A stretch of 64,000 nucleotides of DNA, taken from positions 18,825,225 through 18,889,224 of the forward strand of contig NC_054748.1 of assembly GCF_018143015.1 (NCBI RefSeq), written 5' to 3'. A program made the translations under genes and the position numbers. Each line of letters begins with the position of its first letter. The stretch's first letter is position 1. Shown in pieces: positions 44,460-54,631 of this stretch. A model generated the notes under the pieces. That model did not search any database and had not been told where the DNA came from. It was given only the letters and a program-made list of their open reading frames with translations. The DNA comes from Lytechinus variegatus. Its lineage: Eukaryota > Echinodermata > Echinoidea > Temnopleuroida > Toxopneustidae.

Positions 44460-44792
44460 GTACCTATACATGTATTACCCTAACTGTAGTGAGTACCTTA
44501 TTTTCACTAAAAGAGAAAGTAGAATGATGCATCATTTGGCAAAACATACTAGTCAGTTAAACCCACTGCGTAATTGAAAGTGGATGAGAAAACCTGAATC
44601 TACTGCTCCTGATGAAGGAGACAAATGAGGGTTATCTTAATTCCAATTACATCTTGCATATGTTTTTTGAATGTAGAGTTAAAGTTTTTCAGTTTGTGTT
44701 AACATCAGTGTTTCATTTGTAATTATTACTGGTTTAATTTCTGTAATGGTATATTTGTTTTTGCTTCATCATGGGCCAATCATGACGTGCAG

Positions 44793-44934
44793 GTGTTTGT
44801 TATGTACTTTTCGGAAAAACCGCAGAGAAAGAGAATGTCAACCTTCGCCACTCCAGGGAAGGCGGAGATATTTAAGCACAAAGTACAAGACACCTTTGTT
44901 CGAGTATATGAAGCATTTATGAGGAAAGGTGTAG
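44793..44934 (+). CDS. MULE downstream exon
   Basis: Acceptor GACGTGCAG. It reads VFVMYFSEKPQRKRMSTFAT, then FKHKVQDTFVRVYEAFMRKG, to the donor GTAG|GTGAGT, phase 1. It continues the transposase after WLPQVK. I do not see a SWIM zinc motif (CxCx..CxH) in this exon. Confidence 0.6.
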
Positions 44935-45279
44935 GTGAGTAAAAGGGATTATGATTGGATATATCTACATGTATTCTTCTTACAGGAAAAAGGAAACCCA
45001 GATGGAAGCTTTTCTTTTTTATATGAAAAACATAGGAGAAAGTTATGTCAAACCAATATGCTGAGAGTGCATTTTTTTTTGTCTTGATTGCCTTGCATTT
45101 TGCTGCCTTTCTCACCATGCGATGTGCCTTTCCTCCAACTTTTGTGTTCTTGATATAGAATATGAAGGTTGAATTGATGCACCTGTCTTATTTAACAAAC
45201 CTGTCTGGAAACAGTAGTAGTATAAACTCTTATGCACATACAAAGTAAATGAGATGTAGAAAAATACTTTTACTAGCCC

Positions 45280-46125
45280 TAATCTGTGAAGCGCTTAGAC
45301 ACGTCGTTCCAATGTATTAACCCTATCTAGGCCGGGGGGGGGGGGGGCCTCCGAGGCCCCCCCTCAACGAATCCCGCGATATTTTCGCCGCGCGAAATTT
45401 TTTTACCGCGCCGCTCGCTGACTTTTTACTTTCAAGTCTTGCGCAACTTTTGAGACCAACTTTGTGTCACTCGGGTATGTGGTTCCGAAATTACGCAACA
45501 TTATGTAAGTGCATGTCAGACCGAAAATTGCTCAAAAATGTGATTTCGTGTACAAAGTCAATGCAAATTGTGTTTTCAACCAAAATTCATAAATGTATGA
45601 TTATTTTTAGTTTTGCTTGTCTAAATGTATTTATTTTATGCTTTTTATGATCATAGAAGAGTCCCCAACAAATTTCATTGAAAAAACAATGAAAAACAAA
45701 AGGTCGAAAAAACAAAGAAATACATAAGAAATTGCAAAAAACAATATAATACATAAGATAATGAATCGATATCACAATTTTTTTCATTTACACTTGCTAA
45801 GAACACCACAAAGAGTTTCTATACCAAAAATCAGTACATATGGAGCCTTATTTAGGGAGTTACAGGAAAAAGTATGATTTCGCATACTAATTACGCATAA
45901 ATTAGCATAATCACTTAATAGTGTTTCGCATGAAATAAATTACTATATAATCTTGTAGATTATGTCCCAGGCAACCCCTGTGCCAATTTTCGGCGTGATC
46001 GCGCGGTCGACGGCCGAGATCTTAGGGGGGGCCTGGGAGGCCCCCCCCGGCCATATGAACTCCCAAAATACCCCGGCCTAGATAGGGTTAAGCGCTATAT
46101 AAAAGCGGATTATTATTATTATAAT
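45280..46125 (+). mobile_element. SINE tail split by a TTAA element
   Basis: TGAAGCGCTTAGACACGTCG TTCCAATGTATTAA precedes the inserted element, and AGCGCTATATAAAAGCGGAT TATTATTATT follows it. With the insert and one TTAA removed, the two parts read as one SINE 3' end like that at 10685-10754. Confidence 0.85.
45321..46087. mobile_element. Non-autonomous piggyBac-like element, 767 bp
   Basis: Perfect 17-bp inverted ends CCCTATCTAGGCCGGGG and CCCCGGCCTAGATAGGG, flanked by TTAA on both sides (45317-45320, 46088-46091). Subterminal G and C runs form a second inverted block. Ends starting CCC(T/A) beside TTAA are the piggyBac signature. No transposase gene inside. The young look (perfect ends) contrasts with the broken transposase at 32851. 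Confidence 0.92.
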
Positions 46126-46482
46126 CCAGATGTGGGGCTGGGGGGAGACACCCCCACAACATTTTCTGCGATCATATCACTGCATGACTGTGCTGCTTGC
46201 TGAATTTTTATTTTCAAGTCTTCGCATCATTTGAAAAAAAAATTGCACTGCCTTGGAACGTAGTTCAAAAATTAAGCAACCTTACCATAAAAAAGTGCTT
46301 GTCAGACCTAAAATTGCTCCAAACCTTGTTTTTGTGTAAAAAGTGTAGATTGATTCAATCACTATCCCCATCTCCCCCCTCGTCATAACCCCCCCCCACA
46401 CACACACAAAAGAAGTTCTGTGTGGTTAAGATTGAAGCAATGTTCTGTCTTTTGAGTGTATATTCATTTTTTGTTGTTGTTG
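46126..46482. other. Non-coding interval
   Basis: AT-rich with C-rich runs near 46390. Part of it (46130-46350, TTTTCAAGTCTTCGCATCAT TTGAA) weakly echoes the interior of the preceding TTAA element (45430 region), perhaps an older related insertion. Confidence 0.4.
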
Positions 46483-47259
46483 CTGAGGGGGTGTGTTTTG
46501 TTTATTTTACCTGATCCTGCCTAAATGATTTTAAAGGTTTTGCTTATGGAAGGAAAGTAACCTGAAACCTCCCCCTTCCTCTCCAATCCCCCCATTGTAT
46601 ATGATTGCTCTTAAACTTCCTTTTTTTAAAAAAATATTACACAAAGATGAGATAGAAGGTACAGAGGAGGGACATAGACAGGGAGGAGGACTTACCCTGT
46701 GGATTTGGTGAATGGTTAAGTTCGGGTAAGATTATATTTTTATGAAGGGGAGTACTAAACTATTTTTTTGAGAATGCTATGTTAATGATTTCATAGAAAA
46801 CAACACTTTGGTGATTTGTAATAAGATCAAAGTTATGCCCCAATTTAGCTGGAGTAAATCTTTCTGAGGGGGTGTGTTTTGTTTATTTTACCTAAATGAT
46901 TTTAAAGGATTTGCTTATGGAAGGAAAGTAAGCTGAAACCTCCCCCTTCCTCTCCAATCCCCCCATTGTATATGATTGCTCTTAAATTTCCTTTTTTTTA
47001 AAATATTACATAAAGATGAAGATGAACCCGATGTAGAGGCAAGGGGTGAGATGGAGGAAGGTGCAGAGGAGGGACCTATACCAGAGGAGATAGAAGGTGG
47101 ATTTGGTGAATGTTCACGTTCGGGTAAGATTATATTTTTAAGAAGGGGAGTACTTAACTATATTTTGAGAATGCTATGTTAATGATTTCATAGAAAAAAA
47201 CACTTTGGGGATTTGTAATAAGATCAAAGTTATGCCCCAATTTAGCTTGAGTAAATCTA
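46483..47259 (+). repeat. 381-bp tandem duplication carrying an exon
   Basis: Two units starting CTGAGGGGGTGTGTTTTG at 46483 and 46864, near-identical outside the exon. The exon in the first unit is scrambled and hits a stop; in the second it is open. Confidence 0.9.
47016..47123 (+). CDS. Acidic exon, probably next in the MULE gene
   Basis: ACATAAAG|AT ... CGG|GTAAGA. With the phase-1 G from 44934 it reads DEDEPDVEARGEMEEGAEEG, then PIPEEIEGGFGECSRS. Phase 1-1, so the exon could be included or skipped without changing the frame. An acidic tail is plausible for a transposase C-terminus. The link to the MULE gene is supported by phase and strand only. The acceptor has an A/T-rich tract that is not strongly pyrimidine. 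Confidence 0.45.
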
Positions 47260-48222
47260 CTTTCATGGAAATATTAACAGTAAAGTTCATTAATAAGGAA
47301 TTTTAATCCTGTAGTGCATGATTTTTTAATTAAATATTTGAGTGAAACTATAAGTCACTGATATCATCATATACCACAAATTTTTTTTGCCTTAATAAAA
47401 GAAAGATTAAATAAATACACTTAAGACTTTGTGTAACATGAAAATACACTAATATATTTGATTTTTTTTAAGGCTCATATTGATGATAACTGATGACCCA
47501 TTTCATCATATAGGGTAATGCATTCACTAAAGAAGACTTTAGTAAAAACCTTAAACCAGACCCAGGCTTTTTTTGTTGTCCTTTGATGGGGGGGGGGGGG
47601 CAGGAGTGAAACAATCCCAACCCCCACCCCTCTCTCGAGATCTCGGCCATTGATCATGCGAGCGCATTGGAAATTGGTGTGCTATTGGTGTACTATTGGA
47701 TGTAACCTACAAGGCTGCATGGTTCATTTTTCTGAGATCATCAGATTCTTTTATATGACATAATTTTTTTAATTCATGCATATTTCATACATTTTGCTCT
47801 AATTCACTATAAGCCCATAGAATGCTGATTTTTGTGTTTATATACTTGAGGTGATTGGTTCATCATAGACATTTGATAGATTTTGAAAATTTTTAAGGCT
47901 TGTAACAAATTATGAATAAGATGAACAAGGTTCCTTTATGTTTTATAGGTAAGGGTAGGACAAAGTATGCTGAATGATGAAAAAAGTTTGTTGTCATGGT
48001 TACCTACAAACAACTTATTAACATAGAAACAAATTACGGTTTAAAAATGAATTTCTTATGTACTTCTTTTATGGAACCTTTTATATTATGCTAAAATCAA
48101 TTAATTTTCAGTTGATGAAAGTGAAAATAATCATTATATAGGTGGGAAAAATCAATTTACATTGACTTTATTCACAAGGCTCTACCAAACTGATCTGTAG
48201 TTAAAAGAACTACAGATGTCCC
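47260..48222. other. Non-coding interval
   Basis: AT-rich. A poly-G tract at 47588-47600 makes spurious proline-rich frames on the minus strand. No gene is supported. Confidence 0.45.
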
Positions 48223-48692
48223 TTGACATTGAGGTGGGATCCAAACAAAATATACTTGGGAAGAGAGGCAAGAAGACTTAGAAGGAAGTTGGGCAGATCC
48301 GACATCATGTCATTCATGGGTGAAAGGCTCTGCCAAACTGGCCACAAGATCACCTATCAGAAGTGTAACAAGAATATGACATCCTTCATCTGCAAGGATT
48401 GCAGGCTACAACAATCTATATAGAAAGAGACGCAAAAGATCTTCAAGGAAGTCGGGCAGATGCCAGATCCGACATCATGTCATTCATGGTAGAAAGGCTC
48501 TGCCAAACTCGCCACAAGATCAACTGTCAGAGGTAATAACAAGAATATAGCATCCCTCATCTGCAAAGACTGTGTACATTTGTGCAGACTGTGATAGGTG
48601 TCTACATGCAAATCTCTTCTTCCATGACAGTCCTTCTCACCATTGTGGAAATGTTCCAGCAGAAAAGGATGAGGTGGATCATGACTCCTAAA
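48223..48692 (+). pseudogene. Cys/His-rich zinc-cluster fragments, tandemly duplicated
   Basis: 48270-48420 encodes SDIMSFMGERLCQTGHKITY, then QKCNKNMTSFICKDC, and stops. A second, damaged copy at about 48425-48575 repeats GACATCATGTCATTCATG and TCTGCCAAACT(C/G)GCCACAAG. It runs on in another frame into CADCDRCLHANLFFHDSPSH and a stop near 48692. The spacing of Cys and His recalls the C-terminal zinc finger of piggyBac-type transposases, but I am not certain. Neither copy is open throughout. Confidence 0.4.
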
Positions 48693-49221
48693 CCAACAAC
48701 CAGTTGAAAATAGATGTACATCTACTTAGTTCAGGATAATTGCTGCCAACATAGAAGCAATGCAGGAGGTTCCTCTACGACCGGTTGATGTGCGTGGCAT
48801 ACGTTACTGCAACGTCTGTCCTATGGAACCTGGTCCGACAATATCCTCCTTCGCATATCCGTGGCAGTACTGAATTGTGTCAGCACGATCTCCGTTTGTT
48901 CCGCAGAGTGGACAGGTGTATGCTTAAAGGATCGGACACATAGTGATGCCATCCTCGGACTTCAACTTGTGGCTGGCGTAAACCATCTCGCTTTCCCAAT
49001 TATTCTTACAGAAAATGCACCAGCTAGGCCGCCGTACCCGAGGCTCCAACTCTACCGTTGGTACTAGAGCATCGACCTGATCCTCTCATTACTTTCGACA
49101 GTTCAGTAATATCAACGTTCAGAGGGAGAAATCCGGAGTAAGGTGTATTAGCAGTCGACACGGGGAGGCCAGATATGACGTTGTTGTTGAGATCGCTGAT
49201 AGCTGGATTCGTAATGACAGG
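48693..49221. other. Interval with unassigned coding-like sequence
   Basis: More G+C-rich than the surroundings. One frame near 48745-48868 gives EAMQEVPLRPVDVRGIRYCN, then VCPMEPGPTISSFAYPWQY, then a stop. It is not recognised and is probably transposon remains. Confidence 0.35.
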
Positions 49222-49470
49222 AACATCGATCAAGACACCACTCCAAAACTGCAGCGTTGTAGATTGAAGAGGGATCAACGACCACTTCTCAACCTCACAC
49301 CAGGCCAAGACCAGTAACCACTCAAGTGAAGAAAAGCTTGTTCAATTGGCAGAAGAGGAGCATAAAATAAGATTAGAATATATGAGGGTCGACCACAAAT
49401 ACAGGATGAAATCCTCAAAGTCCAAAAGAAAACAGAGGATGTTAGCTCAAGTTTTATGTTGAAATTAGTA
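49222..49470 (+). pseudogene. Myb/SANT-type transposon protein, C-terminal piece, copy 1
   Basis: GACACCACTCCAAAACTGCA GCG at the left; then, in one frame, SSEEKLVQLAEEEHKIRLEY, then MRVDHKYRMKSSKSKRKQRM, to a stop. 'EEEH..R(L/M)E..(R)...K' is the helical end of Myb/SANT-like proteins that accompany Harbinger-type transposases. The frame is broken upstream. A partner copy lies at 49749-49909. Confidence 0.4.
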
Positions 49471-49748
49471 TAAATGAAGAATAAGTTTAATCATCTTAGT
49501 GTAAATAGTATGTTTGAGAGAGAGTGAAAGTACAGTAGACAATCAAGATACACTAAAAGGGGATGTTATGTAAAAAGTATTTAACTTACTTGTTCTCCAG
49601 AAACTTTTAAGATTATCTACATTTGCATGTGGGTATGTATAGCAATGTTTCAAAAAAACATTCAATTGCCTTACTTCGATTATATGATGACCTTTTTTTA
49701 AAACAAAGGATACGTTTCTTAAAAAATATATTAATGTTCTCTCCGAGT
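49471..49748. other. Non-coding spacer between the Myb-like copies
   Basis: AT-rich; no coding signal. Confidence 0.4.
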
Positions 49749-49909
49749 AATAAAAACACCACCCCAAAACTGCAGCGTCGTGGAGTGAAGAGGGGATCAA
49801 CAATCAATTCCCAACCCAAAACCAGGCCCAGACTAGCACATACCCACTCAAGTGAAGAAAATCTTGTTGAATTGGCAGAAGAGGAGCATGAAATTAACAC
49901 AGATAGGTA
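49749..49909 (+). pseudogene. Myb/SANT-type C-terminal piece, copy 2
   Basis: Open: NTTPKLQRRGVKRGSTINSQ, PKTRPRLAHTHSSEEN, then LVELAEEEHEINTDR and a stop (or the donor GATAG|GTAGGC). Clearly paralogous to 49222-49370, sharing CAGAAGAGGAGCAT. Its downstream part was lost or spliced away. Confidence 0.4.
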
Positions 49910-50348
49910 GGCTTTGATTGGTCCATTGATGATTCTGAGTGGAGGTCACAAGAGAAGCTCTCAAAGCAACTCCTGGGGCTCTCCAAAGGAAGAGTCCTGG
50001 TCCTTTACCTCCGATGGGTCAGTGGCTCTTGAGAGGGCAATGAGATGATCAATTTACATCATTTCAATTAATTTGGGGCCTGGTACAATATATGACCAGA
50101 GAAGTGTGACCAACATCAGGGGTATTCTGGGTTTTTCCCCGATAAATAGTGCATGATTACCTGACAGGCCATCTCTGCTCAATCACTGGACGCACTTTCG
50201 AAATCAACAAGAGGAAGGCAATGGATAATCCATGGCCAGATAAGTGGGACCAATGTCAGGGGTATTCTAGGTATTTCTCCCACAATTACTATTTATGTTG
50301 GTGTTATCTGTGCTTCATACCCAGATAAAGATGGAAGAGTTGGACTGA
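49910..50348. other. Interval with repeated phrases
   Basis: The phrases 'GGCCAGATAAGTGGGACCAA TGTCAGGGGTATTCT' (50232-50265) and 'TGACCAGAGAAGTGTGACCA ACATCAGGGGTATTCT' (50093-50130) repeat at about 136 bp. GAGAAGCTCTCAAAG and GAGAAGCTCTTATCAAA also recur. Looks like a diverged local duplication. Confidence 0.45.
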
Positions 50349-50509
50349 GAAGCTCTTATCAAAACGGCTAGAGACAATACCAGACAACTGGCACAAGAGA
50401 TCACCTCAAATTCAAGTATCAAATCGTTTCTTCAGGATGATCTTGTTCGACTCAAAATTCGAACAACAAATGCCACCAAACTAGAGCAAACAACACTAAT
50501 GGAATATCA
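50349..50509 (+). CDS. Penultimate exon of a Myb/SANT-domain gene
   Basis: EALIKTARDNTRQLAQEITS, NSSIKSFLQDDLVRLKIRTT, then NATKLEQTTLMEY up to the donor ATCA|GTATGA, phase 2. A TGA sits immediately upstream in frame, so the true start must be an acceptor near 50349 or the frame is broken there. Helical character; no named domain recognised. Joins in phase to the next exon. Confidence 0.45.
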
Positions 50510-50605
50510 GTATGATATTGATGGTGTTAGAGAGAATAATTAGATTATTAACAAAGTGGGTCTTCACTAAAAATGTTAGTTATGTCTCCTTTCATTTTTA
50601 TACAG

Positions 50606-50843
50606 TTCTCAAGTCAATCAAATTGTTCACAGCCATGGCAAGAGACGCAAATTTACAGATGCAGAAAACGATGCAATTTCTCGCTCGCTTGAAGAGGACA
50701 TAAGCAACAGATTGCCATCGAGAATCCAGTCGATTAAAAACTCATTACTGTTCAACACAGAAGCTGCAAGGGTACTACAAAGTAGGACACCCCAGCAAAT
50801 AAGAGATCGGGTTCGTAACATGATAACACAAGCAAAAAAATAA
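50606..50843 (+). CDS. Terminal exon with a Myb/SANT-like fold
   Basis: Acceptor TTTTTATACAG. It supplies one base to the phase-2 end above and reads SQVNQIVHSHGKRRKFTDAE, then NDAISRSLEEDISNRLPSRI, then LQSRTPQQIRDRVRNMITQA-KK, stop. 'RRxFTxAExxAIxRxL..I..xxP....I......ll..R..xxIxxxVxNxI' is the recurrent C-terminal Myb-like helix-turn-helix of many repetitive marine-invertebrate and fish genes. It probably binds DNA. Confidence 0.55.
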
Positions 50844-51252
50844 ACAAGATTCCTCCAATTACTGCCATTTCAATTAACCTTTTATTTGAGACTAAGAATA
50901 AATTCTTTGTAACTTATGATGCTATTTAATGAGTCCCCAGCACTGTTTATCATGGATTTGTAAATTAATACAAGTCATTTGACACTGATCGTGTTAAACA
51001 AAGGTAATTCTAATTGCTCGGGGAAAAACATTTTCCCGAACAATGTTAGTGGGGTTTTTAAAACTTTTTTATATGTGCTTGTGTGCGTGAAATTATCTTG
51101 AGATGGAGGGCGCCCTAACCACCGAGTGAGACACCATGTCTTCATGCTGAACTCTTTTAATTTTCACCTTTCCTAAAACTGATTTTACTCAATGGTGGTA
51201 AAAAGGCATGTTGATTCGTTGATTTAAGTTTTCAAGTCAATATTGATTCATA

Positions 51253-51471
51253 ATGAGCTCCAAAAGGATGCAGGACACCCCTGAAAAGATGAAATATTCA
51301 TCCGTCGCCAAGAAGGTTGTATACGATAGCGATGGGGCATCTTCAAGTGCGCTACCGCAAGGCACCGTCGGGTCTGACGGGCAACCTCCCCGCAGTGGTT
51401 CACCTTATTCGCTCAGAGATATGAGGAGCGAAGACTTCTCAAAGCGGATCTTGCAAAAGAGAAAAAACTAG
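51253..51471 (+). CDS. Unassigned ORF, Ser-rich start
   Basis: MSSKRMQDTPEKMKYSSVAK, then KVVYDSDGASSSALPQGTVG, and so on for 72 codons. At about 51405 another frame takes over (next feature). The ATG context (TAATG) and the change of frame suggest either a first exon with an internal acceptor (TTCGCTCAG at 51416) or a one-base frameshift. Not recognised. Confidence 0.35.
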   Translation: MSSKRMQDTPEKMKYSSVAKKVVYDSDGASSSALPQGTVGSDGQPPRSGSPYSLRDMRSEDFSKRILQKRKN

Positions 51472-51575
51472 ATTACCTCAAGAGACTGAAATCGGAGGGA
51501 AAGAAGCCTTTCTTTTTATTCTCTGCAAGGATTGGTGTTCGTAACTCAGAAGGAAAACTATTCATTGTTGGCTGA
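51405..51575 (+). CDS. Helical ORF overlapping in another frame
   Basis: FAQRYEERRLLKADLAKEKK, then LDYLKRLKSEGKKPFFLFSA, then VRNSEGKLFIVG and TGA. A charged helix followed by GKKPFF faintly recalls RRP36-type nucleolar proteins, but the match is weak and I would not name it. It probably belongs with 51253. Confidence 0.3.
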   Translation, partial: LFAQRYEERRLLKADLAKEKKLDYLKRLKSEGKKPFFLFSARIGVRNSEGKLFIVG

Positions 51576-51925
51576 TTTCTCTTAACCGCTGCATTGAGTG
51601 GTTAACATACATGTACAAGGTTTGAAATTTAGCTTACAAAAATTTTGTTCTATTTTCCTTTTACTGAGGTTTTACTGAGGTATGCAGCTGGCACAGGGCC
51701 TACATCACAAGTTATACTCGATACTTGTGGTAGTTGTTGTTTTTTGTTATCTTTAATGCTTTCTTCACAATGTTTCCATGTTTATGGTATTTTAAATTTG
51801 TAAAACAGTAGCTCACAGTATGTCATATTTTACTTTTCTCATCCTATGTAGGTACAGGTCAACATAGATAATCTAGATAGTAGGAAGAGTAATGTCCTCT
51901 TGATATTGGTAAAGATAAAATAAGA

Positions 51926-52413
51926 GGAACAATTTAAAACAAGTTTCATAACAATTGGCTGTGAAATAAGCAAGTCTTGTTGTACTTTCTATGGGGATTG
52001 GCTGTGAAATAAGCAAGTCTTGTTGTACTTTCTATGGGGATCCTCAAATAGGCAAACATACTTTCAAATGGCTCATTTTGTGGACAACTCTCCATTTGTT
52101 TTGTACACAATTTTTCAGATTCGCATAATTATCTTTAAAAAATAATTACTGCCATATGACTGAGCATAACATATGTAAAGCAAAATATAATTCACACCAC
52201 ATATGTCACGGTAGGGAATAGATGGTGTGAAGAATGTAAAACAATGGGAAAAGTCTGAAAATATGTGTACAAAACAAATGGAGGGTTGTCCATAAAATCT
52301 GCATGTTTGCCAACTTGAGGATCCCATAGGAAGAAAAACAAGACTTCTCAAACTTTCATATTAACTTGCTTATTCAGCAACCGATTTTTTATGAAACTTG
52401 CTTAAATTGTTCC
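51926..52413. mobile_element. Fold-back element with an inner 57-bp duplication
   Basis: GGAACAATTTAAAACAAGTT TCAT pairs with ATGAAACTTGCTTAAATTGT TCC. Inner pairs are CTATGGGGATCCTCAA/TTGAGGATCCCATAG and CAACTCTCCATTTGTTTTGT/ACAAAACAAATGGAGGGTTG. The left arm carries TTGGCTGTGAAATAAGCAAG TCTTG twice (51954 and 52007). Confidence 0.85.
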
Positions 52414-52834
52414 GCTCATTTTCTCTTTTTAATAAGATTGCTTCTCTTCTTGGGTTTTGGTTTCCTTTAACCATTCTCATGAAAATTGGATGGCACACTC
52501 TTCTTGGGCTAAAGATGAGCAGGACAAATTGCGTTGCCACAGGAATGGAATACATGTATAGCCCTGTAGATAAAATCCCACACTATTATTATGCCAATTT
52601 TCAAAGGTGTTGGTGAAATTGGCAGTTAATATATAAACGTACATGGCATGTTCTTGAACAGGGAGGGGACAGCCAATAGTGCCAGCAAGGTTACATGTAA
52701 GTGGTGAAATGTACTAATAACCTTGAACACACGATACCAGCATATAATGTCAATTTGTTTGCTGCCATATATTTTTTATTTGATTAAAAAAACACAAAGA
52801 AAGACTTTTGGGAATAGGATTTTTAAATCACGAG
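52414..52834. other. Non-coding interval
   Basis: AT-rich; no supported gene. Confidence 0.4.
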
Positions 52835-52983
52835 TCATGAATCATGAGTTTTCACGCCCTGGTCCTTCAGCCTCTCCACATTCTTATTCGCATGGCACAG
52901 CACAGTCAGAAACATATTTGGGTGTTCCACAAGAACCAGCTAACTATGAAGCCCCTAGCTACTATACTTTCCCTGGCCAGTAA
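52835..52983 (+). CDS. Possible terminal exon, Pro/Ser/Tyr-rich
   Basis: MNHEFSRPGPSASPHSYSHG, then TAQSETYLGVPQEPANYEAP, then SYYTFPGQ and TAA. Its composition is distinct from its AT-rich surroundings. A low-complexity tail of an unknown protein; the start at ATG is uncertain. Confidence 0.3.
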
Positions 52984-53388
52984 ATATAAAGATTTGTACT
53001 GTATTGGTAATCTGATGAAGGACATAAATGTCCCATTTGATTATTTTCCTATTTTATCGAAATAATCATTTTGATCAGTAGGACTTTAAGGGGGGGGGGG
53101 CAAACAATTGTTTGAATGCTTTAATCCGAACAGCAGTTTCCAGCAACTGGCCCCTACAAACATGTACCATGTAAGAGTCAATACCCAATTATAATGAAAG
53201 TGAATTTGTATCAAACCATTTGGTACATCTCGTATAGAACAATTATAAGAATAGGTTCAATGTCACCCAGTTTTACATAATTCTTTTCCTACACACAATA
53301 TGTTTTACAATTCTTAATTTTTTTCCTTGTAATTAAAGGTCAAAATCATTAAAAGGACAAGGTGCCCATCAGCAATGGATCCAGAGAC
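52984..53388. other. Non-coding interval
   Basis: Includes a poly-G run at 53091-53100. No gene is supported. Confidence 0.4.
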
Positions 53389-53652
53389 CTACAAGCTGGT
53401 GTTTGATGCATAGAGTAGTGGACATCGCGGGGCGACAAAGACTGCTAAGGAAGAAAACACGAAAAGGCACAGAGTGAGTAGATTTCTGCGAAAGTGGTCA
53501 GGTGTACGGATACAGAAGATTTTAATACAACCCAGTTACTAGAGACTTGGAAGATCGACTGGTTTTTCCCACTCATGATGCATACAGAATCATTGTCACA
53601 ACAGATGAAAATGATGAGCTATCGGAAAGCTTCTATCGCGAAACTATATACA
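53389..53652 (+). pseudogene. Integrase-type element, damaged N-terminal region
   Basis: One frame gives YKLVFDA, stop, SSGHRGATKTAKEENTKRHR; another gives HDAYRIIVTTDENDELSESF. The latter resembles the 'YxII...H...GH.G' pre-integrase segment that should precede 54109. Several stops. Separated from the integrase by a palindrome. Confidence 0.4.
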
Positions 53653-54095
53653 AATAGCGAATAGGCAGGAGTGCGATGGTGCGAGATTTCGCATGAGGTG
53701 AAAGAAAGATGCTCTATTCAACAAGGCGTTAGCCAAGTTGAATAGAGCGTTTCTTTCTTTCACCGAATGCGAAATCTTGCACCATTGCACGAATAAGAAT
53801 ATTCGCCATTTGTGTTGTACAACACCTCGATATCTAGCGAAAATATGAAAAAAAACAAGAGTTTTTCCCTCCAGTAATCTATGAAATGGGAGCAAAAATA
53901 TTGAAAGCGAAAAGTAAAATCCCACAAGCCGGGCCCACAAGCGCACATGATCTTGGACAGCATTGCGCATTAGCCAGCGGGCTGCACGCGTATTATCATC
54001 TTATTCAATGAAATCGCATTGTGACGTCACCTAAGGCCGTGCAATGGTACATTTTGGATGGTACGTCTTGTGTGCAGCGGTACGAATGTGTGACA
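53653..54095. mobile_element. Palindromic insertion within the integrase element
   Basis: 53653-53802 is a near-perfect hairpin: GCGATGGTGCGAGATTTCGC, GGTGAAAGAAAGATGCTCTA TTCAA, a short loop, then TTGAATAGAGCGTTTCTTTC TTTCACC and GCGAAATCTTGCACCATTGC. GC-rich flanks run to about 54095 (TGTGACATTCAG). The exact outer boundaries are uncertain. Confidence 0.7.
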
Positions 54096-54108
54096 TTCAG
54101 CCTCCCAT

Positions 54109-54631
54109 TTGATAGCGTATAACAAGCTAAGTAGGCGTTGTACAACAGGAGATGGCGCACTCAAACTGACAAAGAGAATTCAAGAGGTGTTTGTTGGTCT
54201 CAATAAGAGCATGATCCAAAAGTGGTTGAACAAAAAAACCATCGGTCCAGAAGACCAAGCCCCAATTCCAAAACTGTGCACCACTCATTCCTGTAGGGGC
54301 GTGCAGTGTAATGGAAAGGAATCAAGTGGACTTGGTGGACAGGAGGAACGTTGGTGGAGAGGGTTATTACAATTACATATTGAGTGTGATTGATGTCTTT
54401 AGCAGGTACTTGTTCCTGAAGGCACTTAAATCAAAGACTTCCGAAGAGGTAGCTGGTGTTCTCGCAAATGTATATGAGGTATTTGGACCCCCCAAAATCT
54501 TACAAGCAGACAGAGGAACGGAATTTAAGGGAACTGTTCGGCTGCTGATGAGTCGACTTGGTGTAAAAATAATCCTCAGTGCACCTTACAAGCCAGAATC
54601 ACAAGGGAAAGTAAGAATATCCAATAATTAG
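54109..54631 (+). pseudogene. Retroviral-type integrase core (rve), frameshifted
   Basis: The first frame (54109-54300) reads NKLSRRCTTGDGALKLTKRI, then KSMIQKWLNKKTI. The second frame has MERNQVDLVDRRNVGGEGYY, NYILSVIDVFSRYLFLKALK, VYEVFGPPKILQADRGTEFK, then LSAPYKPESQGKV and a stop. DLVD (first Asp), LQADRGTEF (second Asp) and the PESQGK glutamate make the DDE set of LTR-retrotransposon or Ginger-type integrases, close in style to the KRBA2-like group. The enzyme would join element ends to host DNA. A frameshift near 54300 and loss of the C-terminus leave it non-functional. No LTR was recognised. Confidence 0.75.
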
